Part shown: positions 22,201 to 31,456 of the stretch, one piece after another | Layout of the letters: each line of letters opens with the position of its first letter | Numbering within the stretch: the stretch's first letter is position 1 | Assembly (NCBI GenBank): GCA_032718475.1 | Contig: JAUCBJ010004964.1 | Location: forward strand, 1-47,357 | Direction: 5' to 3' | Length of the DNA: 47,357 bases | Source: Nemertoderma westbladi | Taxonomy: Eukaryota; Xenacoelomorpha; Nemertodermatida; Nemertodermatidae | The notes under the pieces: generated by a model | Told to the model about the DNA's origin: nothing | What the model saw: only the letters and a program-made list of their open reading frames with translations | Database searches by the model: none | Position numbers and translations under genes: made by a program

Positions 22201-23509
22201 AGTATATAATACTTTTCTATTGTTCTAGAACTCTTCAATGTTGCCATAGTAACAATGACATATGTTTTAAAAATGCAGTTCTATACGGAACTCTAGCCCT
22301 TTTTTTTTATGTACTATTATATGTATTATATATTACATTATTACATTACATTATATTATATGTACTGTCATAGTAGCTATACTTTAATAATAAAAAAATG
22401 CTCTAGAATAAATATTTTTTGTTCTAGAACATAGAACGATCAAAAAAAGAATTAAATTTATTAGAAATTATTTGTTATGTGTTATAAATTGTTTATTTAT
22501 CTATAAACATTAATAGTTACTAATTTGCAGGCTAGATAGTGATTTTGCATGTTAGCTATTATTTCAAAAATTTCAAAAATTATTTGCTTTGTGTAATAAA
22601 TTGTTTAATTATCTATAAACATTAAGATTATATTGTAGTTGTTATGGAAATATAAAAGGAAAGTATAATTTTGAAATAATTATTTAAATAATAGCTAAAT
22701 TGCAAAATCACTAGCTGCCTGAATATTAGTAGCTATTAATATTTATAGATAAAAAAACGATTTATTATACATAACAAATAATTTCTAATAAATTTATTTT
22801 AAAAAAATGTTCCAGAACAAAAAATATTTGAACTAGAAAATATTTTTTTACTTAACAATAGCTAACATGAAATAGAATACAGTAGTTCTAAAAAAAGTAG
22901 CAAAAGGTAGCTAGGCCTATATTAAAAAAAAATATGGTCATACACATACTGGTATTATAGTAATGCCAGCAAACAATAGGCCTTCAATAACTCATTGTTG
23001 GCTGTAAAATAAAGTACCTTAGAGTTTATATACCGGATATCTTACTTACCGCAAAGTTGGTAAACACCATTTATTGAGCTTCCGACAAACACTATTTTCC
23101 ATTCATCAGCTGTTTTGAAATGCTGTTTAAAAGATGAAACCAAAATTCCAAACGAGAAGCAAATTCCATCTAGTATGACATTGTTTGTGAAGGCTGCCAA
23201 CAGAATCACCCACCCCCAACCACCGTCTGTCGTGGTCTTTGCCGCACATACCTCACAGTTATTTTGCCAACTAGCCACTGAACAATGGCCGCTTTTTCTT
23301 GGTTGTTGGGTTTGCAAATCCGTTCGCGGGTTCGCTTTATGATTACCAACTGCTTCTTCCGACAACCGCGGCTCTACACTCTCACCTATATCATCAACAG
23401 ACAATGGGGGCAGACTCTGACTACTTCTCGTTCTATACCGTATTCGTTTTCCCTCTAAATCAAAATGGACGTTGGGATTCGAACGAGATCTCCTAAGTTT
23501 TTTAATCAT
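12957..23509 (-). CDS. SLC16-like monocarboxylate transporter, six exons, 3' end missing
   Basis: Six coding exons on the minus strand join in frame: 23509-23050, 19215-19072, 18419-18198, 17699-17040, 15335-15190 and 13206-12957. They encode about 627 residues of a major-facilitator protein of the SLC16 family. Members carry monocarboxylates or related small solutes across the plasma membrane, often with protons. The family motif DGGWGWV precedes TM1, and GFIGGIGFGLLYLPG, the GHWFHRRRSLATGIAVSG loop and LMKNPVFF before TM7 are all present. A long N-terminus (about 100 residues) and a loop of roughly 190 residues between TM6 and TM7 resemble MCT9/12/14-type members; the substrate cannot be read from sequence. 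The model stops in TM11 (ending SPIAG); the last exon was not found in the window. Introns are loaded with LINE and foldback copies. The first in-frame ATG is used; an upstream exon is possible. Confidence 0.9.
13369..14279. mobile_element. Foldback MITE, TA target, in transporter intron
   Basis: A 911-bp near-palindrome starts CACCATGTCCCGTAATATAG and ends with its complement, flanked by TA (13367-13368 and 14280-14281). The arms are about 400 bp and differ at scattered sites, and a short unpaired centre lies near 13790-13860. The right arm has a G-run (14222-14237) where the left has a short C-run. TA flanks fit Tc1/mariner-like mobilisation. The copy sits between exons 5 and 6 of the SLC16-like gene. 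Confidence 0.9.
14545..15010. mobile_element. Second, diverged foldback relic
   Basis: The left arm contains AGAATTTAAGATTTTGCATT and the right arm its diverged complement AGGCAAAATCTAAAATTCG; TGTGTTTCAAATTTCAAGC near 14940 matches the MITE at 13369-14279. The ends are worn and only approximate. Confidence 0.6.
15190..15335 (-). CDS. SLC16-like gene, exon 5
   Basis: It encodes GFFIPFVYLPKVARKLGESV (after TM7) and SLLISIIGLSNTLGRILCGY (TM8), ending VSDHPK. The acceptor is TTACAG and the donor GTAAGAAA. It enters in phase 1 and leaves in phase 0. The GLSNTLGR.LCG pattern is typical of SLC16. Confidence 0.93.
15855..16465. mobile_element. TIR repeat with GTCTGTCTGTCC tract
   Basis: The left part, AGTCGGCGAGCCTTGGCATA followed by CGGTTCATATAGGGCAAATG, recurs inverted at about 16393-16465. 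Next to the left repeat lies a (GTCT/GTCC)n tract (15917-15950), then TTTGAACGCGAATTTCTC, a sequence type common in invertebrate interspersed repeats. There is no transposase frame. It lies in the SLC16-like intron between exons 4 and 5. Confidence 0.65.
16485..16730 (-). pseudogene. LINE-A 3'-terminal scrap
   Basis: From about 16565 the sequence matches the C-terminal end of the LINE-A copies (GCGCCGCCACAACTC start, CTCCATGAGGC end). A (CTA)n tail lies at 16480-16493, with CATGCTGCATT after it as in the 19.3-kb copy. It sits in the SLC16-like intron between exons 4 and 5. Confidence 0.75.
16740..17039. other. Intron sequence, no gene seen
   Basis: This is intron of the SLC16-like gene between exons 4 and 5, downstream of the LINE scrap. 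It holds repeated CTGCATTG/GCTGGCACAGCAT words resembling the LINE 3' trailer, and nothing that codes. Confidence 0.45.
17040..17699 (-). CDS. SLC16-like gene, exon 4 (cytoplasmic loop)
   Basis: It begins VCSLVYRPIVEEEEKRELYH, the end of TM6 and the start of the central loop. The loop is Ser/Thr/Pro-rich (for example SLSTPHGRVASISP), and the exon ends LMKNPVFFSICFSGFLVSAG in TM7. Two AGs lie 7 nt apart (TTTAAG and TCTGCAG). Only the upstream one, with the exon starting at 17699, keeps the frame; the other would shift it. The donor is GTAAATAC. Confidence 0.9.
18198..18419 (-). CDS. SLC16-like gene, exon 3
   Basis: It continues in phase 1 as IGFGLLYLPGIAIIGHWFHR, then the RRSLATGIAVSGSGVGT segment (TM4-TM5) and LYIFAGIVVLCS in TM6. 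The acceptor is ATTATAG and the donor GTAAGTT. Upstream open frame to 18606 is intron. Confidence 0.93.
19072..19215 (-). CDS. SLC16-like gene, exon 2 (144 bp)
   Basis: It encodes GPIASGLSNMFGFRAVAICG, TM2-TM3, and ends SFGFIG. The acceptor is TTGCAG at 19221-19216 and the donor GTTAGT at 19071-19066; both junctions are phase 1. The 144-bp size is the usual size of this exon in SLC16 genes. A LINE begins only 41 nt upstream of the acceptor. Confidence 0.93.
19257..21446 (-). pseudogene. LINE-A, 5'-truncated, with 12-bp target duplication
   Basis: TATGAACTATGA flanks the insertion at 19245-19256 and 21447-21458. Reading the minus strand from 21446: linker (APWTDNKIQKCRNYLLYRRR), RT start (FAEVKAAAKSIKTNRASGVD), QNGFRKGRGTMEPILALRRI, LAVIFVDFFKAFDSVSRSRM, the catalytic box LDFADDLGVL, and the C-terminal FAGHCFPREDQPVHNLVLWQ segment. 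The frames are broken at several points, including a deletion near 20508 and frameshifts near 20220 and 19830, so it cannot be active. The endonuclease domain is absent. It shares orientation with the host SLC16-like gene, in the intron between exons 1 and 2. Confidence 0.92.
21620..22300. mobile_element. AT-rich foldback element with TTCTAGAAC words
   Basis: GTTCCGTATAGAACTGCATT at about 21625 is mirrored by its complement ending at 22291, and the arms stay complementary inward through the AGTGAAGAGTTCTAGAAC region. The palindrome TTCTAGAAC recurs at least five times. No protein is encoded. It lies in the SLC16-like intron between exons 1 and 2. Confidence 0.75.
22385..22860. mobile_element. 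Second AT-rich foldback element
   Basis: AAATTTATTAGAAATTATTT near 22453 is mirrored by AAATAATTTCTAATAAATTT near 22779, with ATAGATA and CAAAATCACTA segments also paired. The ends carry CTAGAA/CCAGAAC words like the neighbouring element. It lies in the same intron. Confidence 0.7.
23050..23509 (-). CDS. SLC16-like gene, first coding exon
   Basis: It encodes the cytoplasmic N-terminus (basic MIKKLRRSRSNPNVHF start), then TTTDGGWGWVILLAAF and TM1, and ends YQLCG in TM2. The donor is GTAAGTAAG at 23049-23041, leaving one base of a codon (phase 1). The frame stays open eight codons further upstream to a TAG at 23534-23536. That TAG directly precedes the open frame as CTTTAG, so it could also be an acceptor from an upstream exon rather than 5' UTR. 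Confidence 0.9.
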
Positions 23510-23533
23510 CCTTTTATGTGGATGATTTTTCAA

Positions 23534-24409
23534 CTAAAGATTCTAGAATTTATATATTAAATAATACTGTTTGTACAGTTATAGCTATATAGGTAATGTT
23601 GAATACGTAGGTACTGTGGATAAATAATTATTAAATTAAGTTTATTTTATTGTACAGTTTTAAAATTATTTTAATTATTTCGAAAACTTTTTGAACCATA
23701 TACAGAGGTACATCAACGGGTACGATAGTGATAAATCTCTGCACCAATAAATCCTTTATACTGCAGCTGGTCTATATTACTATATATTGACATTTTATTA
23801 AAGTAATTTTATTTTTAATGTATTATTTATTTCATTTTGTTTTACCTTTTATTGCTTTTAGCCTACTTTATTTCATTCTGTGGTGCGTCTCTTGCATGGT
23901 TTTAATATTGCACAGTTATTGTGTATTTTTACCTGCGATAACTATTTAATTTAATTTAATTCGTAAATTAACATAGCAACGATAGTACAGCATACATTGA
24001 CTATTAAAAAACCATATTAAATTGCAAATGTCATGGTCGCAAGTATAGGCCTACCCTACATGCCTATTTCCTAGCGACTGTACAACATGTAATACTTACA
24101 GTATAAAAATATAATGTAACAGTAGATTAAAAAAATGGAAAAGGGGTGTGGGCACAATGAAGTACCCAACCATTAATGTGCTCCTAACTTAATAGCTAGC
24201 CATTTTGTACAATATAGTCATATCGTTATAGAACAATGTATTATTATCTATGCTTCCTGTGGATTATTATATTAAATTATTCTACTGTAGACTAATTTTA
24301 ATTTGTTCTAGAACTGTTTTAAACCGGGTAGCATTTTATTAATTGAATTATTTATGAAATATTTCCTATACATGATTTATTTGCTAGTTGACCCATTTTC
24401 TATGTGCGG
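23534..24409. other. AT-rich 5' flank of the SLC16-like gene
   Basis: It may contain promoter or a non-coding first exon of the SLC16-like gene, but I find no TATA/initiator pair or further coding exon that I would defend. One TTCTAGAAC-like word lies near 24305. Confidence 0.4.
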
Positions 24410-24730
24410 TTAAGCAATTTGACCCTGCTCAGAATTTTTATTTTATCTTTGTTCTCATTTATTTTTTAGCTAAAAGCGTTTTAAAAAAAGGTGTCTCCGT
24501 CGATATTGTACCGGTTACAAAGCAGTTATTCTTAAACCTTATTGTAATTTGTTAGTACTTTTAGAAGGCTGGCCGTGCAAGGATTCAAAATATTTAACAC
24601 AATCTGAATTTCGTCGTAAACTAGCTGAGATACGAGCGTTCAAAGTTACGTGGTTTTGCACCTCTGCGAGACTATTTTATTCCATTTAATAAATACATCA
24701 TATTCTGGAACATTTTGTTTATTTATCCCG
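24410..24730. mobile_element. Single diverged arm of the CACCAT foldback family
   Basis: GTTTTAAAAAAAGGTGTCTC near 24478 and GTGCAAGGATTCAAAATAT near 24574 align with the arm of the MITE at 13369-14279 and with 30230-30440. CATTTAATAAATACA and TTCTGGAACATTTTG resemble the family centre. The opposite arm is absent. Confidence 0.65.
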
Positions 24731-24963
24731 CAATACGTAGCTGGTCAACCCAGCTAATACCTCTTTTATCATACTGTTATGGCATACTACACTATATACA
24801 CTGTCTAATAAGCTGCATTATGAGGCCATCCAATCGGCTAATTATTATGTTTTTTATTACAGGTTTTTTATTACAGGTTTTCCTGTTGGGCTCTCATTTT
24901 TATTTAAGTTGCTGCTAGGCATTGAAAATTTTTTGAGTGATGCGTTTAAATACGTTTATATTA

Positions 24964-25897
24964 CACCATAACCCTTAATACAACAACCATTTTTAGGGGG
25001 TCGGAGCCCCCCCCCCCCCCCCCCCCCCTAATTTTTTTCAAATTTCAATAAAATGCTACGAAATTTGGTATGATGATAGATCGATTTCAATAAAATGCTA
25101 CGAAATTCGGTATGATGATAGATCGACACCTTTTCTTACTGGTGGCCTGGCCGGATTTTTTTAATTTCTCAGTTATTTCCATATAACAATCCCTTAAAAA
25201 TGTCTATTTAGCAATGTTTAACCACCTCCGTAGACTTTATATTACGTCTTTGAAATGTAATCTAGATATCATTCGAAGCGCCTTCGTCTGTAGATTCCGA
25301 ATCTGAAAACCGTAATAATAAAATACCAAAATATTAAAAAAGTAATACCAAAATACTAATGTGTAAATTCAGAGACGTAAATCGCTATAATTCTGATGTT
25401 TTGTTGTCTTTATTCTAGAATATTAATTATTATTTAGCTGAGCGTTTAAAACTCTCCATCCTGTTTTTTCATTCCCCATAATTAATATTCTAGAATTGAG
25501 TAAAAAAAACATTAGAATTATAGCGATTTACGTCACAAAAATTTACACCTTAGTATTTTGATAATTTCTCCGGAAGTTCTTGGTGAAATTTACAACGGGT
25601 TTCATATTCGGAATCTGCAGATGAAGGCGGTTCTAATGATATCTAGATCTCATTCCAAAGACGAAAAATAAAGCTGACGGAGGTGGCTAAATATTGCGAA
25701 ATAGACGATTTTTAACGGCTTGTTGTATCGAAATAGCTCATAAATTAAAAAATCCGGCCAGGCCACCAGTAAGAAAAGGTATCGATCTATCATCATACCA
25801 AATGTCGTAGCATTTTATTGAAATTTGAAAAAAATTAGGGGGGGGGGGGGGGGGCTCCGACCCCCTAAAAATGGTTGTTGTATTACGGGTTATGGTG
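24964..25897. mobile_element. 934-bp foldback MITE, TA target
   Basis: It starts CACCATAACCCTTAATACAA and ends with the near-complement, flanked by TA at 24962-24963 and 25898-25899. Long poly-C (about 25009-25028) and poly-G (about 25839-25855) tracts occupy matching places in the arms. The arms pair through to a centre near 25410-25490 with TTCTAGAATATTAAT. The left arm has a 45-bp direct duplication (AATTTCAATAAAATGCTACG twice). The terminus resembles the 13369-14279 MITE (CACCAT..CCCGTAATA). Confidence 0.9.
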
Positions 25898-26669
25898 TAT
25901 AGATATGACAATACATTTTATGTTGAAGTTAAGAAGAGTCAAAAGTTTAGAACAGTTTTCGCAGTCGCTTCTTAAATTTTTCTACAGAGTCTTTCCTTCT
26001 TTTCAGCGTTAAATCTTTTTGAACATTATTGAAGTATATGTTCACGACAATTGTTGTTTATATAATCAATAAGATTGGTGTACACCCGTATGACCCAGAA
26101 AACCGTCTAGTATCCCAATACCGAATTCCTTCATAAACAACATTGAACAGTGACGGGTTGGTATATTGGAATATAATAGCATATGTTCCATTGATTTGTA
26201 GTCGTGCAAATGATAGTGCAATTGCACTGACGAATTCAGTGGAATTCAGACGAATTCAGATCTTGAAGGCCACCTCGATCGACAATATCAATATATTTTG
26301 ATGGTGTTGATGAATTCGATGACGATGTTGCCCCTAGATTTACCTTAGTTGATGACATTAAACTTGAACAATCATTACATTTTAACTCATCTTTGTGTTT
26401 ACCTATCTGTACTTTATGTAGTATGGCCCCAGTCACACAATCTGCAGTACGCTATAATATTTAGGCCTATACTATATATACTGCCAGTTCATATAAATTG
26501 ATATTCCTCATACCAGTGGTAAGCCTACCTCCAATGACCCTTTCAATAATAAGTTTAATAAATTTTAATAAAATAAAAGCACCGATAGGCCTATCTGCCT
26601 ATATTTATTAAAGTAATATAAAAATATAACAAAATTTGAAAAAGTAATAATTGTAAAAATCCCATACCA
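25898..26669. other. Unassigned DNA; one weak minus-strand ORF
   Basis: The minus ORF 26436-26236 (66 residues, with SSSNSSTPSKYIDIVDRGG) has a vaguely protein-like composition. I see no matched splice sites or homologue, and its end lies in a short GACGAATTCAG repeat. I do not call a gene. Confidence 0.35.
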
Positions 26670-27120
26670 GTTGGCCGTATTGGAAATAACCTCGCCGCAC
26701 CGCTATTACAAACGGCCCAGGGCCTAAATCGATCCAGCGGCTCCCAACATTTGATTGTCCCTAGGCAGCTACAGTAGATTCAACCTCGACTCATATGGTA
26801 AACGTGCTTTCTCTGTGTCCGCCCTAGTCTGGAACGCACTCCCGTTGGAGCTCCGTTCACTGTCATCTTTAAGAAAAGGCTAAAAACACACTTTTTTTTA
26901 GTATCGAATACGACTCCCCTGTCATCATAAACAGCCATAATAAATTAACTCCGGTTATACTTGCTAAATTCCGCACTATACGCAATACAATTTTATTCAT
27001 TTTATTTCATTTAAAACTTTTATTGGTTATGTGTGTTTATATTTAAATTTTTATTGGCGCTTAGAACATTGCGAATAAGCGCAGCGCAATACAAAAACAT
27101 TTTAATAATAATAATAAATA
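26670..27120 (+). pseudogene. LINE-D 3' end (CR1/L2-like)
   Basis: A forward frame near 26795-26870 gives YGKRAFSVSALVWNALPLEL followed by RSLSSLRK, a stop and KTHFF. This matches the common C-terminus of CR1/L2-type LINE ORF2 (AFSV..P.LWN.LP...R). The trailer has the usual GCGCTTAGAACATTGCG and GCAATACAAA words, then a (TAA)n tail at about 27104-27118. It is broken by at least one frameshift and is severely 5'-truncated. Confidence 0.8.
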
Positions 27121-27155
27121 ACTACAGCAGCAGTTTGTAAAAGCTAAGATGTAGT

Positions 27156-27439
27156 CCCCCCCCCCCCCCCCCCATAGGGGGGGGGGGGGGGGACTGGACG
27201 CAATAAAAATTCATCCCTCTCCGGGGGAAATTGGACGCAAAATAACAGCTGATTACCAAAAATCGATCAGATCATCAAAAATACAACTGTAACCTGTTCT
27301 ATTGTGTTTAGTTTATTGTTTTGGTTAAATTAACGTGCCACCTTAACCTGCTCATTTCCCTAAATTGAGAATTTAACATTGAGGCGGGATATTAATTCGC
27401 CAAAACGGGATTTGCGTCCAGTTTCCCCCCCCCCCCCCC
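27156..27439. mobile_element. Short element bounded by homopolymer C/G tracts
   Basis: C18 (27156-27173), ATA and G16 (27177-27192) are followed by ACTGGACGCAA. The right end reads TTTGCGTCCAGTTT and then C15 (27425-27439). The inverted GGGGACTGGACGCAA / TTGCGTCCAGTTTCCCC pair suggests a MITE of about 263 bp. A third GGGGGAAATTGGACGCAA word lies inside. Confidence 0.6.
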
Positions 27440-27736
27440 TTTTCTCCACTGGGAAGAGCTATAGATAGTAATAAACTTCTTGGCAAGTAATGTACTTATC
27501 TGCAGTTTGGGCCTATCCATTCAATCAATAGTAGTAGCTTACTAAGCCCGCATGAGCACCAGCAACTGGTGTTTCTATCATTGAGTCAATGGCAATTTTC
27601 GTGTTTTGAGGCTATTTTTCGAAATAAAAAAAGACACTTTAATAATTTTTTTCGAAACTTTTTTTCTACACATCCTGGGGTTGAGTTGCGTCGATTGATA
27701 TAACTTTCATTTCATTGACGGACGAGCTATAGTTTC
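27440..27736. other. Short intergenic stretch, nothing recognised
   Basis: No coding frame, RNA or repeat boundary was recognised before the giant foldback copy begins at about 27737. Confidence 0.4.
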
Positions 27737-29945
27737 CAATAGTATCTACATCATTGTCCAGAATAGGGTGTTTCCCTTCACTTCTATGGGGCTTTCTATT
27801 ATTCCTACCTGTCCCAAATACGTTGTCTAATGATTTCCAACCTGTCCAATATAGGGGCATCCAATCAAATCATCATATGAGCCAACTCCTCTTCATCGGA
27901 CCAATACCAACATTCCTAAAGTTAGGCATCCTCCTTATTGGCTATATAATGTAAAGGTTAATGGAAAATTCCACTGATATATAATCCAAGTGTCAACTAC
28001 GAATCCAGGGCTCATTATAACAACCTATACTGGACAGAGCAACGTATTTGGGACAAGAGCTGGTTGAGGTATATGTACAGTGGAAATTCCCATTCTAAAT
28101 AAGGGCATTTGGAATACTTGTTCCCTAGTTATGGTTAAAGATATACTGTGGGTGCCTTGCAAATGGCCTGTAAGACTGTGATGCATTATAGGCTATAGTG
28201 TCATCATAGTCATGTTATTTAATTTCATGTTGTACAATTTATTCATATTGTGCAATTTATCATGTTGTGCAATTTATTCATTATGCAATTTATTCATTGT
28301 GCAATTTATTCATGTGGTGCAATTTATTCACTTATAATAAATCTAAATACATTCGTATATTAATAATTAAATGACAATCAAATTAGTGATATCGCAACCT
28401 CCTCCCCCGGACTCAACTTCATCCCAAATAGTCCTTAATAAGTCTTAAATTTGAATCAAATAGGTTGTTAGTGTCCCATATAGGGTGTTTGTGTCCCATA
28501 TAGGTTGATTTTGTCCAAAATACCCTGTAGCTTTATCAAAATTATTTCAAATAGTTTATAAATGTAAAGGAATACTGAAAAGAATATTGACTTCATAATC
28601 ATAGCTTTAATTCCAATTTGTCCCAAATAGGTTGTTTATGTCCCATATAGGGTGTTTGTGTCCCACACAGGGTGTTTTTATACCAAATAGCATGTAACTT
28701 TCTCAAAATGATTTTACATAGTTTATAAATATGATGGAAATACTCAAAAGAAAATAGAATTCACTATCATACATAGCTTTAATTTAAATTTGTCCCAAAT
28801 AGGTTGTTTGTGTCCCATATAGGGTGTTTGTGTCCCAAATTGCGTGTGACTTTCTCAAAATGATTTTACATAGTTTATAAATATAATGGAATAGTTAAAA
28901 GCAAATAGAATTCACTAAAGAATATAGAATTCACTATCATAGCTTTAATTTAAATTTGTCCCAAATAGGTTGTTTATGTCCCATATAGGGTATTTTTGTC
29001 CCATATAGGGTGTTTGTATCCCAAATTGCGTGTGACTTTCTCAAAATGATTTTACATCGTTTATAAATATAATGGAATACTCAAAAGAAAATAGAATTCA
29101 CTATCATAGCTTTAATTTCAATTTGTCCCAAATAGGTTGTTTTTGTCCCATATAGGGTGTTTGTGTGCCAAATAGCGTGTGACTTTCTCAAAATGATTTT
29201 ACATAGTTTATAAATATAATGGAATACTTAAAAGAAAATATAATTCACTATCATTTTTTCTTTAATTTAAATTTGCCCCAAATAGGTTGTTTGTGTCCTG
29301 TATAGGGTGTTTCTGTCCTGAATAGGGGAATACAGCTTGCCGAACACATTGTTGCTGAATAGGGTGTACATTTCTTATAATGCTTTTAAATAGTTTCTAA
29401 ATGAAATGGAATACTCAAAAGAAAATATAATTCACTATCATAGCTTTAATTTAAATTTGTCACAAATAGGTTGTTTATGTCCCATATAGGGTGTTTGTGT
29501 CCCAAATGGCGTGTGACTTTCTCAAAATGATTTTACATAGTTTATAAAGAAAAAATATTTTTTGTATTATTCCATTATATTTATAAACTACGTAAAATCA
29601 TTTTGAGAAAGTCATACGCTATTGGGCTATGGGACACAAACACCCTATATGGGACATAAACAACCTATTTGGGACAAATTTAAATTAAAGCTATGATACT
29701 GAATTATATTTTCTTTTGAGTATTCCATTATATTTATAAACTATGTAAAATCATTTTGAGAAAGTCACACGCTATTTGGGACACAAACACCCTATATGGG
29801 ACACAAACACCCTACATGGGACATAAACAACCTATTTGGGACAAATTTAAATTAAAGCTATGATAGTGAATTCTATATTCTTTTGAGTATTCCATTACAT
29901 TTCGAAACTATTTGAAATCTATTATAAGGACATCACACCATTTAC
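27737..29945. mobile_element. Giant foldback element, copy 1, right arm truncated
   Basis: The terminal segment (27737 to about 28430) starts TCTACATCATTGTCCAGAAT and includes a GTGCAATTTATTCAT array at about 28225-28330. About six units of a roughly 168-bp repeat follow, each with TCCCAAATAGGTTGTTT, CCCATATAGGGTGTTTGTG, a TTTCTCAAAATGATTTTACA segment and TAGCTTTAATTTAAATTTG. Orientation flips at 29548-29570 (GAAAAAATATTTTTTGTATT). Two inverted units follow, then a break at about 29945. Everything up to that break is nearly identical to 36667-38830. Confidence 0.88.
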
Positions 29946-29947
29946 GG

Positions 29948-30088
29948 GACACCGTTCAAAAGATTGCAAGAATTATTGTTCGCTGAAGGCCATTTATTCT
30001 ATTTAATAAATATACAAAATTCTAGAACGTGTTATTTATTTTATGTGTTGGTAGGCAACAGCGGAATGCCTTTACAATAACTACTGTA
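29948..30088. mobile_element. Centre fragment of the CACCAT foldback family
   Basis: GATTGCAAGAATTATTGTTC and the following CCATTTATTCTATTTAATAA match the centre of the MITE at 13369-14279 (about 13700-13830). It is fused directly to the broken end of giant foldback copy 1 and interrupted on the right by another MITE. Confidence 0.75.
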
Positions 30089-30090
30089 TA

Positions 30091-30587
30091 CACCATGTCC
30101 TGGAATATAGTATCGTTATTCAGGTACCTGCCCTCCCCCCCACACAAATTCTTCTACAAATCTTAATGAGATTGCATGAAATTTGAAACAGAGATAGTTT
30201 CATATCCCTCCTCCTCCGTGGGTGAGCCAGAATTTTTATTTTTGCTTTCAATCTTTAGCTACAAGTGTTTGAAAAAGGTGTCTCCGGCGATATTTCACAG
30301 GTCACAGTGCAATCATTCTTCAACCTTATTGTGATTTGATGGTACCAATAGAAAGCTACCCATGCAAGGATTCCAAATATGTAAAACCATTTGAATTTGG
30401 TTGGGAAATAGCTGAGATATGGACATTCGAATGTTGCATGTTTTTGCTTCCCCTGAAGGCCATTTATTCTATTTAATAAATGTACCATATTCTAGAACAT
30501 TTTGTTTATTTATGAATAGCTACGTAATAATATAATTAAAGAGGTATTGCATTGTTGCCCAGCTACGTATGGAATAAACAAAATGTA
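30091..30587. mobile_element. CACCAT foldback MITE, right arm lost
   Basis: TA then CACCATGTCCTGGAATATAG opens the left arm, which continues through GGAATCCTTGCAT-type family sequence (inverted) to the loop AACATTTTGTTTATTTATGA. The inverted side begins (TGGAATAAACAAAATGT) and stops where the 29-bp satellite takes over. The reverse ORF of 77 residues is a by-product. Confidence 0.75.
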
Positions 30588-31318
30588 CGACATACGACAT
30601 AATATTATCCCACATACAACATACGACATAATATTATCCCACATACAACATACGACATAATATTATCCCACATACAACATACGACATAATATTATCCCAC
30701 ATACAACATAATATTATCCCACATACAACATACGACATAATATTATCCCACATACAACATACAACATAATATTATCCCACATACAACATACGACATAATA
30801 TTATCCCACATACAACATACGACATAATATTATCCCACATACAACATACGACATAATATTATCCCACATACAACATACGACATAATATTATCCCACATAC
30901 AACATACGACATAATATTATCCCACATACAACATAGACATAATATTATCCCACATACAACATACGACATAATATTATCCCACATACAACATACGACATAA
31001 TATTATCCCACATACAACATACGACATAATATTATCCCACATACAACATACGACATAATATTATCCCACATACAACATAATATTATCCCACATACAACAT
31101 AATATTATCCACATACAACATACGCATAATATTATCCAACATACAACATAATATTATCCCACATACAACATACGACATAATATTATCCAACATACAACAT
31201 AATATTATCCCACATACAACATACGACATAATATTATCCCACATATACAACATACGACATAATATTATCCCACATACAACATACGACATAATATTATCCC
31301 ACATACAACATAATATCC
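30588..31318. repeat. 29-bp satellite, about 25 copies
   Basis: The unit CGACATAATATTATCCCACA plus TACAACATA is repeated in tandem with very little change, plus shortened units near 30705, 31075-31145 and 31185. There are no spacers, so it is not a CRISPR array. It ends about 140 bp before the Ig-like ORF. Confidence 0.95.
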
Positions 31319-31456
31319 CACAACAGCCCTCTAATAATGACGATTTGACACAAATCTTATCACTAATAATAACGTTATTTTCTAGAACAATAGTATTGTT
31401 TTAGTATTACTGTATTATTCTCTAAGATTTCTCAGTATTCTCATGTAATTTATCTG

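Noticed and set aside
26236-26436. 66-residue minus ORF as an exon
   Set aside because: No matched splice sites or homologue, and it ends in a short GACGAATTC repeat.
30588-31318. CRISPR-like array (29-bp units)
   Set aside because: The units are strictly contiguous with no spacers, in a eukaryotic context; it is a satellite.
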